Source: Delphinapterus leucas
Lineage: Eukaryota; Chordata; Mammalia; Artiodactyla; Monodontidae
Assembly: GCF_002288925.2 (NCBI RefSeq)
Contig: NW_022098001.1
Location: 7,995,598-8,059,597 of the forward strand
Direction of reading: 5' to 3'
Length of the DNA stretch: 64,000 bases
Positions within the stretch are counted from its first letter, which is position 1, and each line of letters opens with the position of its first letter. The notes beneath the pieces were generated by a model. That model was given only the letters and a program-made list of their open reading frames with translations, was not told where the DNA came from and did no database searches. Shown here piece by piece: positions 1 through 16,859 of this stretch. A program made the translations under genes and the position numbers.

Positions 1-324
1 GATACAAAGACGATAGACAGTGGAGTAAAGACATAGAATAATAAAAAATAAAACAAGGGATGCAAACTCCAGCATTCCTGGGTTTCCATCTTCACTTACC
101 AGGGATTTGACCTTGGGTAAAATTCTTAGCCCCTCACCATCTCAGTTTTTAAACAACAAAGTAAGTTGTTTTCAGGAGGAAGGACAAAATGTTTATGTCT
201 GATGCACAGAAAGAGCCCAGTACGAAGAAGGCAACAGACACATGGGAGCTTTTATTAAGACACAGTTCACTCCTTCGAAAGCCTGCCTCCTGTCACTGTA
301 ATAAGAGTTTCATCCATACATTTG

Positions 325-365
325 TTCATTCATTCATTCATTCATTCACTCACTCACTCATTCCT
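325..365. repeat. TTCA / CACT tetranucleotide microsatellite (left copy)
   Basis: Runs of TTCA followed by CACT units directly before a 'aaatatttattg' motif. Repeated identically at 25502-25542. Confidence 0.9.
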
Positions 366-720
366 TCAGGAAATATTTATTGAACACTCATGATGACTTG
401 GGCTCTGTGCTAAGCATTGGGGCCGGAGCAGAGAACAAATCAGACAAGTGCCTGCTCTTACGGGCTTATTCTAGTAGGAGGGGGCACACAATAAGAAATA
501 GAAACATATATTCATAATAACATGTTAGGTGATAACAAGCAGTCTGCAGTAAACTAAAGTTAAGGGAGCTCGAGAGTGATGAGGGTGTGACTTTGGGTAA
601 GGTGATAGGGAAGGTCTCTCTGATAACGTGACAACAGGCAAAGGCCTCCAAGAAGTGAGGGAACAAGCTGGGCATCATGGGAGTATCCACCCCAGGAGGG
701 ATGTGACTGGTGTGAGGCAG
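366..720 (+). repeat. Ancient dispersed mammalian repeat, family not assigned (left copy)
   Basis: Carries the hallmark string of an old dispersed repeat: 'atttattgaacactcatga', then 'gtgctaagcattgggg', 'gcctgctcttacgggcttatt' and a 'gtgaggg' block after a conserved 'ggtctctctgataacgtgac'. Related sequence occurs at 14555-14760 and 61250-61380. I recognise the pattern but not the family name. Confidence 0.6.
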
Positions 721-2909
721 GGATGGCCTCACGGGGAACTCCACTCAGCACACAGGAAGCTGGGAGCTGAGGCGCCACGTGCTCTGAGAGGCAGCCTCCT
801 TCCCTGGCCCTCAGGCTCTCACTCTCCTTTCCATGGATCCACAGACAGGGCTCCATCGGGGACGCTGAGGGTCCTCTCCCGCCAGGCAGCCAGCACACAG
901 GGGCTACTCAGAGCATCAAGAGTATGTGGGAGATGAAGAGTAGCCACAAAGAACAGCCAACAATCTTATCCAAGGGAGACAGACTTATGTCAGGCAAGAT
1001 GCAGAATGTTCTCCAGGCATGATTATTTCAGGGTGCAAGAGATGACAGGAGAATCCTTGAGTGTGAGTGCTGAGGGGATGTTGAAGAAGGAAAGACACAA
1101 AGAGAGGTAAGAGCTCCATCGGGCTTCTCCTGGAATGGAGGGAGGGAGGCCGCGTGCCGGAGACAGGCTGGTTGTCCCAGGCACTCCCGGAAAGGAGAGG
1201 AAAGGGTGCGCACACCCATACACACAAAATTGTGTTACGCATAATTTGAGGAGTTTGAGGTTCCCCTGTAGCCCACACCCACAGACCCCAAGGACCAAGG
1301 TTATGAATGCTTGTTTTAGCAAAAGGGGCCTCATCTCAGTCTCTAACATGAGCTTCAAGTTCACTACCTGCAGGGCTCAGCTGAACCTGCTGACCACAGT
1401 GGCTGGTGGAGGCGTGGGAACTGCAACTTTGGAGCCCTGACTTTAACCTCCAGTTCATGGAGGTGAAGAAAGATAACACATTACATAATTTTGGATTCTT
1501 CCTTTTCTTTTGCAGGCTACTAGAAGGTTCTCAACCCAAAATGACAACGGTATAGCATACACACTCTTGGGCCTCCCTACCCCCTCAGCAGCCAAGGTGC
1601 AGCCACACGACCATTCTCTACACTGCCCTGCATAGTTACTACCGGTGACGGCTACCACACACAGACATACGTGCCGTGGCAGCATCAGCTTCCCCATTCT
1701 GTTGGAAATGGCGTTAACCACCCACTGGCAGAGGAACAAAGGGCTTGATTTTTTTTTTTTTTAATCTAGTACAAGAATGAATTCGATGAGATTTTTTGCA
1801 TATTTCCTAATCCTGTCAGGTTGAGATTAGGGGTAGAGACTGTGGTCTGAAAATTGATTTTCCATTTGAAGCTAAGGGGCTGATTCAGTGTCTTCATCTC
1901 AGATTCAGAGCAAGTAGCCCAAGTAGCCATGAGGCTACTTAGTAAGAGTCACACATCTCAATGATGAACCGTGTGTGTACATGTGTGCACACACGCATGT
2001 GTAAAGGGTTACATGAGGGAGAGAAGGCAGGCAAGAGGTGATAAAGAGGTAAGATCTGAAATCGTATGAGACCTGAGAGATCATTCTGGTCTAAGAAAAG
2101 TAAACGCTGTGATGACATCAAATTTAAACCAATAGGTATGCCAGGAAAATGCTTTTATTATTTGCCTTATTTGGACCTAGTCCATATTTCTATTTAACTG
2201 CTCCTCTCAGTTTCTTGGGCAATAATGATAAGGCTAAACTTTTCAAATAAAATAAAATTGTTCCTCTGCTCTGTGCAGACTGGCTGCAAAGCAGGTTATG
2301 GCAAGTATCCCCAAATCCTTCGTCCTAGTCCGTCAGTTTTGGGGGTTCAGGGTATGACCTGGGTGAGGAAGACTGTTTTTATCCCAGCTCTTGCACTAAT
2401 TCCTGCCCTAATTATCTGAGGACAAGTCACTTGGAAAGCTGGGTCAGTGAGCCTCTCTAGACCTCGGCTTCCTAGTTCATTAGATAAATAAGCTTGATGA
2501 GTTTACAGATGTGTATGTGTGGCAGGGGGGAAGGGGGAGGAGTGGTGTAGCCATTTTGCAAGAAAAACCAGCAAGTTAGTTTCAATATGTTCTACAGTGA
2601 GTCTCTAACGCTCACCTAGTTACTAACTTCTCTGCCATTGGTCAAGGGGCCCTAGCAAGCGTGAGATGGAAGGTCTGAAAAATCCTTCATTACAATGCGA
2701 AAGAAATCAAAGTAAACATCCTTTTAATGGCTCATTAACACCTCTGGTGTCCAAGACAGTGGAAACCTTCGCTTGGCCTATCCTCACTGGGGCTGTACGC
2801 TGTTGGTCTGCAAAATGTGAAAATAAAGCCTATAAATGAGAAATGATTTATTTCTCATGGAAGCAGCAAGTAGATAAAGTGTTAAAATTACTTAGAAACA
2901 CATATACGT

Positions 2910-3536
2910 TAAGTCCCCTGCCTTCAAGTTGTGAACTTTCAAAGATTCGAACCTGTGTTCACGTGTCCAGTCACGTAAGTTAGCTCATGTGTCTGGTGTA
3001 CATTGTCACCTGCGTGCGTCCTGTGCAAGTGGCGGTGCTTTTGTGTACTTTACTGTACAGTACCGTACAGAGTACCGTAGTACAGTGTCACTGGATCGTT
3101 TTTTCAAGAAGGTAGATAGAATTGAATCCAGCAAGGAAGCAGAACCTGTGCCACCAGCGTCAGGCGTGAGTGACATTGCAGCCTGCCCTCCGTCTCCCCT
3201 TGCTGAGGATCCTTCAGCTCTACCATCTCCCACCTCCTCTCCCTCCTCCAGTCAGTAACTCTTCTTGCCTGTTCACTCGAGGCCAGCACCCGTAGGCCAG
3301 CTGTTGTGCTGTACTTCTCAAGGTACTGTACTGTAAGATTAGAAATGTTTCCTTCGTTTTTTTGTGTTTGCTTTTATGTCTTATCTGTGTGAAAAGTATT
3401 ACAAACCTATTACAGTACTGTACTATAGAGCCAATTGTGCTAGTTGGGCACCCAGGCCAACTTTGGTGGACTTACGAACAAATTGGACTTGCAAACGCGC
3501 TCTTGGAGGGGACCTCGTTCGTTGGTAGGGGACTTG
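2910..3536 (+). mobile_element. Degenerate pogo/Tigger-like DNA transposon remnant (left copy)
   Basis: Starts 'aagtcccctgcc' and ends with a block whose reverse complement begins 'aagtcccctaccaac', suggesting terminal inverted repeats. Inside are many TACTGTACAG-type palindromic strings and an 89-codon open frame (2989-3258) with LDRFFKKVDRIESSKEAEP and a Ser/Pro-rich tail. That frame resembles the C-terminal end of Tigger-type transposases (TIGD1-like), as I recall. The catalytic DDE region is absent, so this is an internally deleted, non-autonomous or decayed copy. Confidence 0.6.
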
Positions 3537-4638
3537 CTGTGTTACTGCGTTTTTAAGTAATTTCTAGGTACTTTGAGATGCAATCCCTGACTTCCCCTGC
3601 TTTTCTCTGTGTCTCAGAGGTTGATTCCTGCAAAGTGCATGTGCCAGGGTCACACGCCCTCTGCTTCAGGGTAACGTGGCCACCGGGAAGCACTGGGGGA
3701 GACTGGGAGGCAGGGCAAAGCCAGGGCAGCCCCTCTCCCCCCACCCTCTGGGCACTGAGGGGTGTCTCTGGCAGCGACTCCTCTGAGGTTCTGCCTGGTC
3801 TTGGAAAGCTGCTCCCTCTGTGGTCCCAGCTCCAGCTGGTGCCTGTTCCTGCTGGGCAGCTCTCACAACACCCAGCACCTCTCCCTTTGATCCTCTGGCC
3901 CTCCAGCTAAGAGCAGCAGACTCGTGCTGTTGCTCCTGTCTGCACTGCCTCACGGTGCCTTCAGCCCTCCCAACTCTGGCAATGAATTATCTCCATGGAA
4001 CCACCTGGTGTGGGCTCTGCTTTCCTGACGGGACTCTGAGTCTTGTCCAGAGGGCTCTAGGTCTCTGAAGAACAGACATCATGTGTAGGAATGTACAGAT
4101 TCCAGAAAATGCACTTGGCAGGTCCATTCCTTCTCTGCTGCCGGGAAAGCTCTCTCAAACATTGCATTTGTCTGATCACCTAGGACCACTTGCACTAGAC
4201 ATGTGTTTGGATGGAAGGAACATGGGATGGAGAATTAGAGAACGAGAATGCTGTATCTAGTCACGTGGCCTTCGCAAGTAGCTTAGAACCAAGTGAGCTG
4301 AGGTTATTCGCGCCACAGGGGGATAACAGTTCCTCTGGCCTGCCTGCCAATTATTAGGCTCAAACACAAGAGGGCATGGAAATATATTTTAGAAACTGGC
4401 ACGGCCGTTGCAAAGCTAAATCTATTATTATAGGAGACAAAGTTGACTTTTATGGAACGAAAAGTGTTTTGCTCTCAGCTTAGCCTGATTTTGACTTCTC
4501 AGCCTGATTTGTACTAAATGTACTAAAACATAGGAAAGGTGCACAGACAAGTGCCTGGCACATCATGAGAGTGATGTGGGTCCCAGCTGTGATTTCTGGG
4601 CTGGGCTCTCCTTTGCATCATGACAACATGGCAGTTTA

Positions 4639-8321
<3,683 letters not shown>

Positions 8322-8478
8322 CCTGACTTTGCTGATGGGGTGTCGGAAGCACTTGTTGTCCCCCGTCTCGCTGAGCGTGATGGCATAGAACTGTCCCTTG
8401 TTGAGGTAGGTCATGGGGCCCTCCCCCTGCTTCTGACGGAGAGATTTGGTGGCTTCCAGGGTGTATTGAAATGTGCCA
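8322..8478 (-). CDS. GRHL2: GRHL2 coding exon 6, second (downstream-in-gene) copy
   Basis: Same 157-bp exon as at 33499-33655, from the start of the CP2 DNA-binding domain, with intact splice sites and frame ([12 protein letters not shown] to FRHPISKVR). It lies one 25177-bp period from its partner. It joins in phase with the neighbouring second copies of exons 5 and 7, so the left-hand exon set is internally consistent. Confidence 0.94.
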
Positions 8479-9076
8479 CTGTGAACAGAAGACAAATAGC
8501 GGTCAGATTCATTCACTTGGACATTTCTGGCTTCTGGATCAATTTCACATCAATAGCATTTTGTATGAATATTAACCAACGTTTACTCCATTTCAGAGAC
8601 AAAACACAGCACATGGCAAAGGAGATGAGACCATACCAAAGGTCACTGTTAGTACATTGCACACAACATTTCTAATAGCGGCCCATAAACCAGATGGTTT
8701 AGAAGGGGAGAAAGTCCACAATGTGCCCGTCTACTTGTGCCAGGCGGAGCCGGGGGAGCCTCTGTTAGGTTTTAGTTGGTCCTTGGTAATGCCTGAACTT
8801 AAGAATCGCTAAAATTTGCCACTTTCATCCTAGCAACAAGCCAAATATGTGAATGGTTTTGTTCAATTCATCCGTATACCAACTTTCTTTTGTCTAGCCA
8901 AGGTGTTGCAAATAGCTACATCCCACTTTAAAATAGTTCAAAATGTAAAAATCTAGAACTCATTCATTATTGAAATCTATATGGAATCTAGCTCCATAAC
9001 AGGGAGTAATTTTTGATTTGGGGGTTTTGTTTTTTAAGCCTGCAAAAGAACTCATGACAGGGTTACTGCTCTAAAT

Positions 9077-9284
9077 CTGGAGCTTGCAAACAATGGCCTG
9101 TCGGCCAAAGCCAGCTAGCTGCCTGTTTTTTGTAAATAAAGTTTTACTAGAACACAGCTACATTTGTTTGTTTGTTTGTGTTGCCACAGCACGGTTGAGT
9201 AGCTGTGACAGAGACTGTGTAGTATGCCAAACCTAAAATACTTAGTATCTAGCCCATTACAGAAAAAAAGTTTGCAGATCCCTG
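9077..9284 (-). mobile_element. hAT-Charlie MITE, MER20-like (left copy)
   Basis: About 208 bp. One end reads 'gagcttgcaaacaatggcc' and the other 'aaaaagtttgcagatccctg', the imperfect inverted ends of this family. The interior has 'gtaaataaagttttactaga' and 'cctaaaatacttagtatcta'. Near-matching 8-bp flanks (ctctaaat at 9069-9076, ctcttaat at 9285-9292) fit the 8-bp target duplication of hAT transposons. The family name is from memory. Confidence 0.8.
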
Positions 9285-10069
9285 CTCTTAATAATTTCCC
9301 TAATATTTTACAAATACAAGCTAACTTATAAAATAAAAACACTGATTTTCCCAACTTTGAAGAATATACGCATTGTTCAAAATGAGCAACAGATATGAAT
9401 CACAATCTCTTTATTTAAGATGCTCATTCAGAATATTTATTTCTGTCACTGCAGGATGGCACACAATGATGATCCAATTACAAGTGCTTTGTGTGTTTTC
9501 TGAGAATCATCAGAGGCTCTTCACTGGGTCTATCTATTTTTTTTAGCTCTTTAATTTCAGTCTGTGAAAGGCTGTGTGCAAAAATGAAGTTCGCCTCTTA
9601 AAATGATCTACTTACAAGATTATAGGGGACTCTTGCTTTCTATGTTGAATATTTCTGCAATTTTTGGGTTTTTTTTAACTTTTATAATGAGAAAGAAATT
9701 TGAAGGGCAAAATAATATTCCTCTTCCATGATAAAAATCTTAGGCTTAAGCTGATAAACAAAGCAAATTCCAGAATATGTGTCTTAGAATAAGGTGGGAA
9801 ATAAATCATGCAAGACAGAACCAATTCCACTGTCATTTTGCCTAGAAAAAGCAATTTCAAGATAACCCACTGAATCATAAAGTTTGAGACCTGGACAGGA
9901 TATTAGGAATCACCTAGACCAGGAGCGTGCAACTTGTCTAGGTCACAGACTGCTTGAAAAACATGAAGAAAGCTGTGAACCCTCTTCCCAGATAAAAGCA
10001 CATATGAACACTAATGATTTTTAATATAATTTCAAGGGATTCACGTCCCCCAAGCTCATCCACAACACA

Positions 10070-10215
10070 AGATAAGAACCACTTTCCTCATTTCACAGCT
10101 GAGGAGAGACTGAGAAACTTGCTCACCCCTGGAGACAATGACAGCAGCAGAAAGAGACACCAGGTCACATGACTGGTGGGTCGTTGCTCTTTTCACTGGC
10201 CTGATAGCTGGCTGC
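10070..10215 (-). repeat. MIR fragment, reverse orientation (left copy)
   Basis: Reads as the reverse complement of a MIR core: 'ctcatttcacagctgagg', then 'gagaaacttgctcacc', 'ccaggtcacatgactgg' and 'gttgctcttttcac'. Confidence 0.65.
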
Positions 10216-10639
10216 ATGGTTATCTGGATTGACAGCATGCAAATTATACATGTATTTCCACGTTTTAGAAGGTGATTTGGAACTTTATCTTCTCTGCCTC
10301 TCCCCTACCCTTCATCACCACTGCACACCCAAATTCTGGCTGGGAGAATCTGGAGAGGGTGACTGGGGAGCCTGAGGCTGGAGCAAGACCCTGAAGGGGC
10401 AGGAGGGCTTCAAGCAGAAACAGAGAGAAGAGAAGAGGGCCATACATGTAAAAGCAAAGGGCCAAGAAATACAGTGGGGGACAAGGTTTACAGTAAAAAG
10501 GGACCAGCACATAGACGGCCCCAACTACCTTCATAAGGAATTTGTGTCTTATTCTGTCTGAAATGGTGAAATCACTGATAAGTTTTGTAAATGGGATGGA
10601 TTAATTCATCCTTGCCATTCTCTCCTGTCTACAGGCATG

Positions 10640-10915
10640 ATCATGACCAAGGACTTTGAACATGTGGCCCCTCTACCTAGAATGTTCTTAATCCTCCTTC
10701 TTTCCCTGGAAAACTCCTGATAATCCATCAAAATCCAGCTCAAATGCTACTTCTTGTAAAGCTTTCCTCTGGTCCCATCCCACTCACACCCCACACACAC
10801 CCAGGCCTGCAGGTCATCTCAGCTGTCTATTCATGTATCTCTGTAGCAGGACTCATCATTTTGCAAATGTATTGCAATTTGTATGACATCACACAGGTCT
10901 CCTGCAAAAGTCTAT
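10640..10915 (+). repeat. L2 LINE 3' fragment (left copy)
   Basis: Old LINE2-type 3' end with 'cctagaatgttcttaatcc', 'atccagctcaaatgctact', 'gtaaagctttcctctggtcc' and a weak poly-pyrimidine and ATG-rich tail. Confidence 0.7.
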
Positions 10916-11545
10916 GGGCCTCTTTTAAGGACAGGTTATAACTTATCCTCAATCCCTATCTCATTGCTGGAAGATGGAAGGCACCAAAGTCTGTGACAGC
11001 TAGTAGGTAGAAATGTCCAAAGTGGAACGGAAGGGAAAAGAAAGTGCTGGCAGGGCAACCTGTTATGTTGCAACAGCTCAGAAGCATATGCACAAGAGTA
11101 AATTGGAAGAGACAGGACAGGTAGAATAGGACATCCAGCACTTGGCAAATGCCATGAACGTGTAGCAGGAAGGCAAGCACCTTGCACCTCTGGAGTGTGT
11201 GGCTGGGAGGATGGCATCATTAGGCACAACAAGAAATAAAAGTGGAAGAACAGATGTGAAAGAAGTGAAGAAGGAAGGAAAGAAGAGGAAAAGACACGTA
11301 CATGCTGTGCTGGAGGCCCAAGTGCCTGAGGTTTAGAGGAACACCTAAGAAGGGATGTCTAGCAGCAAAAGGACAAAGGAAGGGTACAGGTAGGTCTCAG
11401 AAAATTGATCAAGACTGGAAATAGTAATTTAGAAGTCATTGTGTAGAGAAAAGAATTTTCTTTTAAAGGTGTAAAAGTATAACTTGACGATACATTTAAA
11501 CAGGTATCAGTTCATCAGTTTCTAGGGGCATCTCCTGTAACCTAC

Positions 11546-11601
11546 CTTGATGTCTGGTCATACATGTACTCCTCAGCCCCAACTGAAGCACTCCGAAATT
11601 T
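11546..11601 (-). CDS. GRHL2: GRHL2 coding exon 5, second (downstream-in-gene) copy
   Basis: Same 56-bp exon as at 36723-36778, encoding KFRSASVGAEEYMYDQTS and the start of a serine codon, with tgcag acceptor and gtagg donor. It lies exactly one period (25177 bp) to the left of the other copy. No sequence difference was seen in the exon or its immediate intron flanks. Confidence 0.93.
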
Positions 11602-12021
11602 CTGCAAAATTTAAAAGTCACCAAAATTAGAACAAATAGGTGAGTCATTATGCAGGAAAAAAAAAAGTGACAAATGTATCCAAACTGTTTTGTCCCCATT
11701 TTAGAAAGGAAAATTACACATTTTCTTGGCATTATGTTTTCAACTACAGTGAAAATAGTTACCATTTGTGTACAGAACTTGCATACCACCTGCACACTGA
11801 GAATTACATTCAACAGAAAATGCATTTGTGCTTTTATTCACATGTCCACATTGACATGTCCACAGGTGTTCCTAAATTGTCTCCAGGTACTGGAAACTGT
11901 TTCCTCAAACATGTAAACATCTCTTCCATTTTCTTATCTCCAACACTTATTCCAAAAGTCACAAATTCTGAGTTAACGGAATACTCATTACAGAGAAGCC
12001 ACATAGCGTATCATAAAGCAG

Positions 12022-12255
12022 TATTTAGAGTTCTGGGGCATAGTTTTTGGAGCAAGACTTTCTAGGGTCAAGTTCTAGGGTCAAGTTCTAGCTCTTTTAC
12101 CTGCTGCCTATGTAGACTGAGGCAAGTGCCATATTTTCTTCAGCTGTAAAATGCCTACTTATAGTGATGAGAAGAATTAAATGCATTAGCAGAGATAAAG
12201 TACTACAAACAGTTCCTGGAACGTGGTGAGCTCTATCTATGTGTATTAAATTCTG
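12022..12255 (+). repeat. MIR SINE with an internal 13-bp tandem repeat (left copy)
   Basis: MIR signature: 'gagttctggggcatag', 'ttcttcagctgtaaaatgcc', 'gatgagaagaattaaatgca' and 'gttcctggaacgtggtgag'. The unit 'tctagggtcaagt' is repeated twice in tandem near 12060-12090, a small local slippage. Confidence 0.8.
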
Positions 12256-14554
12256 TTCCATACTCAGGCAAAATTGTGAAACTGAAGTTCACACTGACAT
12301 TTTTTTCTTCCAACAACAACAACAACAAAAATTCTGTTCTATAGTAATCACTTGATCGTACTCAATGCCCTTCTCTAAGATCTTCATTATCACAACAGTG
12401 TTAAAAGTAATTTTGCGGAGGGAAATTCTAAGTCTTAGTATTACATGTGAAAAGGCTTGGGTCCACAGACATTCAGTTGCTGTATATTTAGTGCAAGTAG
12501 GATGCACTTTGCTACATTTTAGAACCTTCTTAAAAGCAGATGCACCAAAAGCCCTAACTCTTGATCCTAAAGTAAATATAATAGAATATTGATGAAAAAG
12601 CACTTGGTGGACCACACAGATCTGGACCTTCCGCTGTGGCCTTTTTTCTAGTGTCTCTTTCTAAGAAACAACCATCTTGCCTTTCATTTCTCTGCCATAA
12701 ACTTCCATTCTTTGACAAGTAATTCGAAGATTTCCTTCTCAGGAAAGGTTTACTCACAGCTATTTTCCAAATTTCCTTCACAATCTCTAACCACCATCAC
12801 TTGAATGCAGTGTGCCCTCACCTCACACTTCATATGTACATACATAGGATCTTTATTTATATACAATCTTATAAGCTCCGTGGATCCGAGAAGACAGTTT
12901 GCCCTTCAAAGTTTACCCAAACGCAGCCCAGGAGCATCTGACAAGTATTTGTTAACTAGTTTATTAATCATGACAGAGACTCAAAGATACAGATTTGTGT
13001 TTCTTTTGCAATCAGTCAACCCATCAACAAGGCATTAAATGGAAATATTCTGGGGCTTCAGCATCTGACTGGTGCCAAGAGACATAGAGAAAATATATAA
13101 GGCACTTTCTTTGCCTCAAATATATAAAAATTGGTTGAGGAGGTGAGTAAATTCATATGAAAAATGACAACAAAAGAAACTGAAATACAGTAAATGACTA
13201 GATATGAAGGTCTATGTTAAAGCATTCATCCATTCATTTATTCAGGTGTCCTGACTGGAAAAGTACAGAATGAACATTACCAGGAAAGGAAGATCAGCAA
13301 AATTCTGGAAAGATTTTATGGCTGTTGTGAACTTTGCTTTGATCCTTAATATATTTAAGAATTAGGAAATTTTGGAGTAGGAAGGTAGCACGATGAAAAG
13401 AGCATTTAAGGAAATGACTCCAAGACAGAGAAGATGCATTTCAAAGGTCTTCTTTGAAGGAATATGTGGTAACCCGTAACAACACATGGTGAACCAGTAT
13501 TAATAAGCAAGGCCCTGAATGAGTTCATTGCCCATGCCATAGCACCGTGCAGCCTGAGGATAGACTTGCTTACTAAAACATATTGGACTGATACATTCTA
13601 GGGTTCTAATGTCCCAGGGGATGTAAGAAGATGTGATATACTACAACTATTCAGACTCAAAGAGACTGTCAACTATGGGCTAACAAATAAAAACTCTTAA
13701 TCCAATAATATGAGCATGTAAACAAGAACTATGAAAAAATTAAAATAGTTGACATATTACTGACATGGATATTACTTTTTCCGAGTTTAAACATTTATCC
13801 TTAATTCGGTTACATTATCTTTATAATTAAAAAAAATTAAATGTATACTCTACCTGGAAAACATCACAATCCTTTATGATGGCCCTAAATGATTGTTGAT
13901 ATGGCCAAAGGGAGAGAGGCCTTTTAAAAATATACATATATATTTATCCTACAGTAAAACTGTAGGCTACCCTCACCCTTGGCATTTTCACTGTTGCTGT
14001 ACAAGGCTGCTTGGTTTTCTTTTTGTTGCCAAAGTCTAATAAACAGGAGAGACTGTCATGCTTATGCATGAAGTAGAATTTAGTCAAATAAAAAGTTCTG
14101 GTCAAAAAAAAAAAGAATTAGAACCAAAACACTCAGGCCATTCTGACTACAATTACCAAGTTTCCACAACTGTTTGGAAACATTTTAATATAATTTGTAG
14201 GATGCCAAAAGGCAGGCAGACAGCCAACATCACCATACCTCGCTGTGATTTGATGCAGCGCATCTATACATTTCTTAATCATTTGGCCTGAGAAAAATGG
14301 TAGTAAAGGAAGTATGGTAACATATATTTTCTAGATTATCCTTAAAGGACTTTAGACATCAAGGAATATTAGAATGTTATATTTAAATTTTGAATATTAG
14401 AATTCTAGTTTTTTCCTTGGGTGGGAGGAAAGAGACATCTACTAAGAATCTACTATGAAAAGACAATGATTCTAAACAGTGGTAAAATCAGATATAGCAA
14501 AATAATTCCATGTCTTTGATCAGCCACCAATTTTTTAGGTCTTATGATTCATTT

Positions 14555-14760
14555 ATTCATTCATCCACTCTTTCAATAAATATTTGCTGAGCATCTACTT
14601 TGCATCAGACACCATGCTAGGTGCTATGGATACCACAGTGAACAAAAAGAGCAGCAGTCCCTGCTGTCGTGAAGCTTCCGACCTAGTAGATGAAAAATAT
14701 TAGTCAAATAATCATTAATTTAAAAATTTACAAACTGTGTGCAGGCACTCTAAGAAGAAC
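14555..14760 (+). repeat. Ancient dispersed repeat, family not assigned (left copy)
   Basis: Same family as 366-720: 'aataaatatttgctgagcat', 'accatgctaggtgctatgga', 'cagtccctgctgtcgtgaag'. A later part of the same repeat seems to resume around 15600-15960 ('gtgcaaggccttgtaaaccc', 'gagagggtgtcatgatcaga'). Confidence 0.55.
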
Positions 14761-15371
14761 AACAGAGTTCTAGGAGAGCACATCACCACCGAGAAAGTAA
14801 AAATCAGTCCCACTGACAATCAGCCTTGATGCTTCTAACAGAATGTACTGCTTCCAACAGCACACGGACAAGGCCAACAGAAGACAAGCAATGCTCCCAA
14901 CACAACCCCAGAAGACAATAACACAGGTACAAAAGTGAGTAACATCCCCCCCTTCCGTGGGATTGATGCCTTCTTGGCAAAGATAGCCTCAGCCCTGCAT
15001 TGTTCATCCCATCTCCTGAACAATGACGACCGAGGTACCCAGTTTCTAGACTGCCCCAACGTCTTGACATATGAAATCCAGAGCTGGTTGTCACTTCCAT
15101 GATCCCTTCTTAGACTCATCCGTAACAAGCCCAAACACTACCAAGAGCTCCTCCCAACTCTCTCTTGCTGAGTTGTCCCTAAGGGCCCCTTGCAGGAGCA
15201 GGCTAAATAAATGTAACTTTGACTGCAGATGTGTTCACGGTAGTCTTTGGCTGGTGGACTTAGATACAAAGAAAACTGACTTTACTAGGAACTGAAAGGG
15301 GAGGACAGGGAAGGCTTCCTTGAGGTAGTCACACAGGAGGAAGGGTGTGGAAGGTAGTAAAGAATATTCTA

Positions 15372-15568
15372 GAATAGCATTGTCCAATAGAACTTTATGC
15401 AAAGATGTAAGTGTTCTATATCTTCACTAATATGGTAGCCACGTGCACCTTCTGAGCACTTAAAATGGAGATAGTGGGACTGAGGAATTGAATTTTTAAT
15501 TTTATTCAATTTTAATAGCCACAGGTGGCTAGTGACTGCAGTATTGCACAGCACAGTCCTAAAACATG
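15372..15568 (+). mobile_element. MER5A hAT-Charlie MITE (left copy)
   Basis: Clear MER5A pattern: 'cattgtccaatagaacttt', 'atatggtagccacgtgcac', 'tgagcacttaaaatggag', 'gactgaggaattgaat' and 'aatagccacaggtggctagt', ending near 'cacagcacagtc'. Confidence 0.9.
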
Positions 15569-16859
15569 GAGTAGCAGGCACATGGGTCCTGAGGCAGGAG
15601 GGAACATATCAGGTTCACAGAACTGAATGATGCTCAGAGCAGAGAGCACCAGGGGGAAAGATGTGCAAGAGGAGGTGGGAAAGGCGGAGGAGAAACAGAA
15701 TGTGCAAGGCCTTGTAAACCCGTTAAAGATATAGACCTTAATCCTAAAAACAATGGGATTTCAGTGAGAGGGTGTCATGATCAGATTAGCATTCTGAAAA
15801 GACCATCCCAGGTACAGTGAACAAAAGTGGACAGTATTATAGGCCAGAGATAATGACAGCTTGGGTCAGTATGGTGGAAGTAGAATGGAGATCAATGATT
15901 TCAGAGAGATTTAAGAAAGTGAAGTTGATAGAACTGATAATGACTTAGATGGGGATTATCGTAGAGCAAAGCATCAAGAAAAAAATCCTCGTTGCTTGAG
16001 AAACCGGAAGGACGGTGGTGCCACTCCACTAGAGCAGTGAACATGAGGGAAGATGTAAGTCAGATTTTGAGCTGGTGGTGAGTCAAACAGGCAGTTGAAC
16101 ATAAAGGTCTGGAGCTCAGAGAGAACTGGGCTGGAGAAAAATAATGTGAAAAGTATTCAGGACATAGATGATAACTGAAGCTGCAGACATAAAGCTAAGA
16201 GCATTTTCAAGAGACAACAGTGATCAAAGCATCAAATGGTGCTGCAAAGTAACAGCTTTAACAGAACGGGGATTTCCAGAGCCGTTCTATTCAAGAGCTG
16301 GGTAGATGGCCCCTAGGAACCTAAGGATAGGCCATCCAATCTCATAAAATTTGACTATGTATAGAGAAACCTAAATCCTTCCCAAGTATAAAATGTGTAT
16401 GCTAAGGATTTTCCAAAATTTTGCTTGGTGCAAAAACAAACTAATAAAATAATAGAAGTTTTAGTGGTACCATATGCACTATATCATGTATTTAAAATAA
16501 AAACAACAAAATTGGTTGCACTGATCAAAAAGTGAAGCCATGTTCCATTTCAGTACTTGAATCAACATTTTTAAGATTTTATTCTTTAAGTTTGTGGTGG
16601 GAAATGAACTATCAGTTAAAAATTAGTCATGTTGGACAGGGTTTAGATCCAGGGTAACTTCCAGTATCAGTCTACAGATGAATATAACATCAATGGATAT
16701 AACCATCATATGTCTGTTGGGTATAACAAATAATAATTCTTTGATTTTATTTCAGAATTCTCTGCAAACTATGTTAATTTGACAAATAACATACCAGGGA
16801 CTAAATAATGAAATACATGGTAGAGATATCTGGTGCTCACACATAAATCATTCTCATTC

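Larger units (their letters stand above)
8479..11545 (-). other. GRHL2: GRHL2 intron 5 (left copy)
   Basis: Intron between exons 5 and 6, about 3.1 kb. It holds a MER20-like hAT element, a reverse MIR fragment and an L2 fragment. No coding potential was recognised in the remaining AT-rich sequence. Confidence 0.85.

Noticed and set aside
11640..12065. 141-codon plus-strand frame (also at 36817-37242)
   Set aside because: It runs from unique intron into a MIR at its 3' end, and no protein family was recognised.
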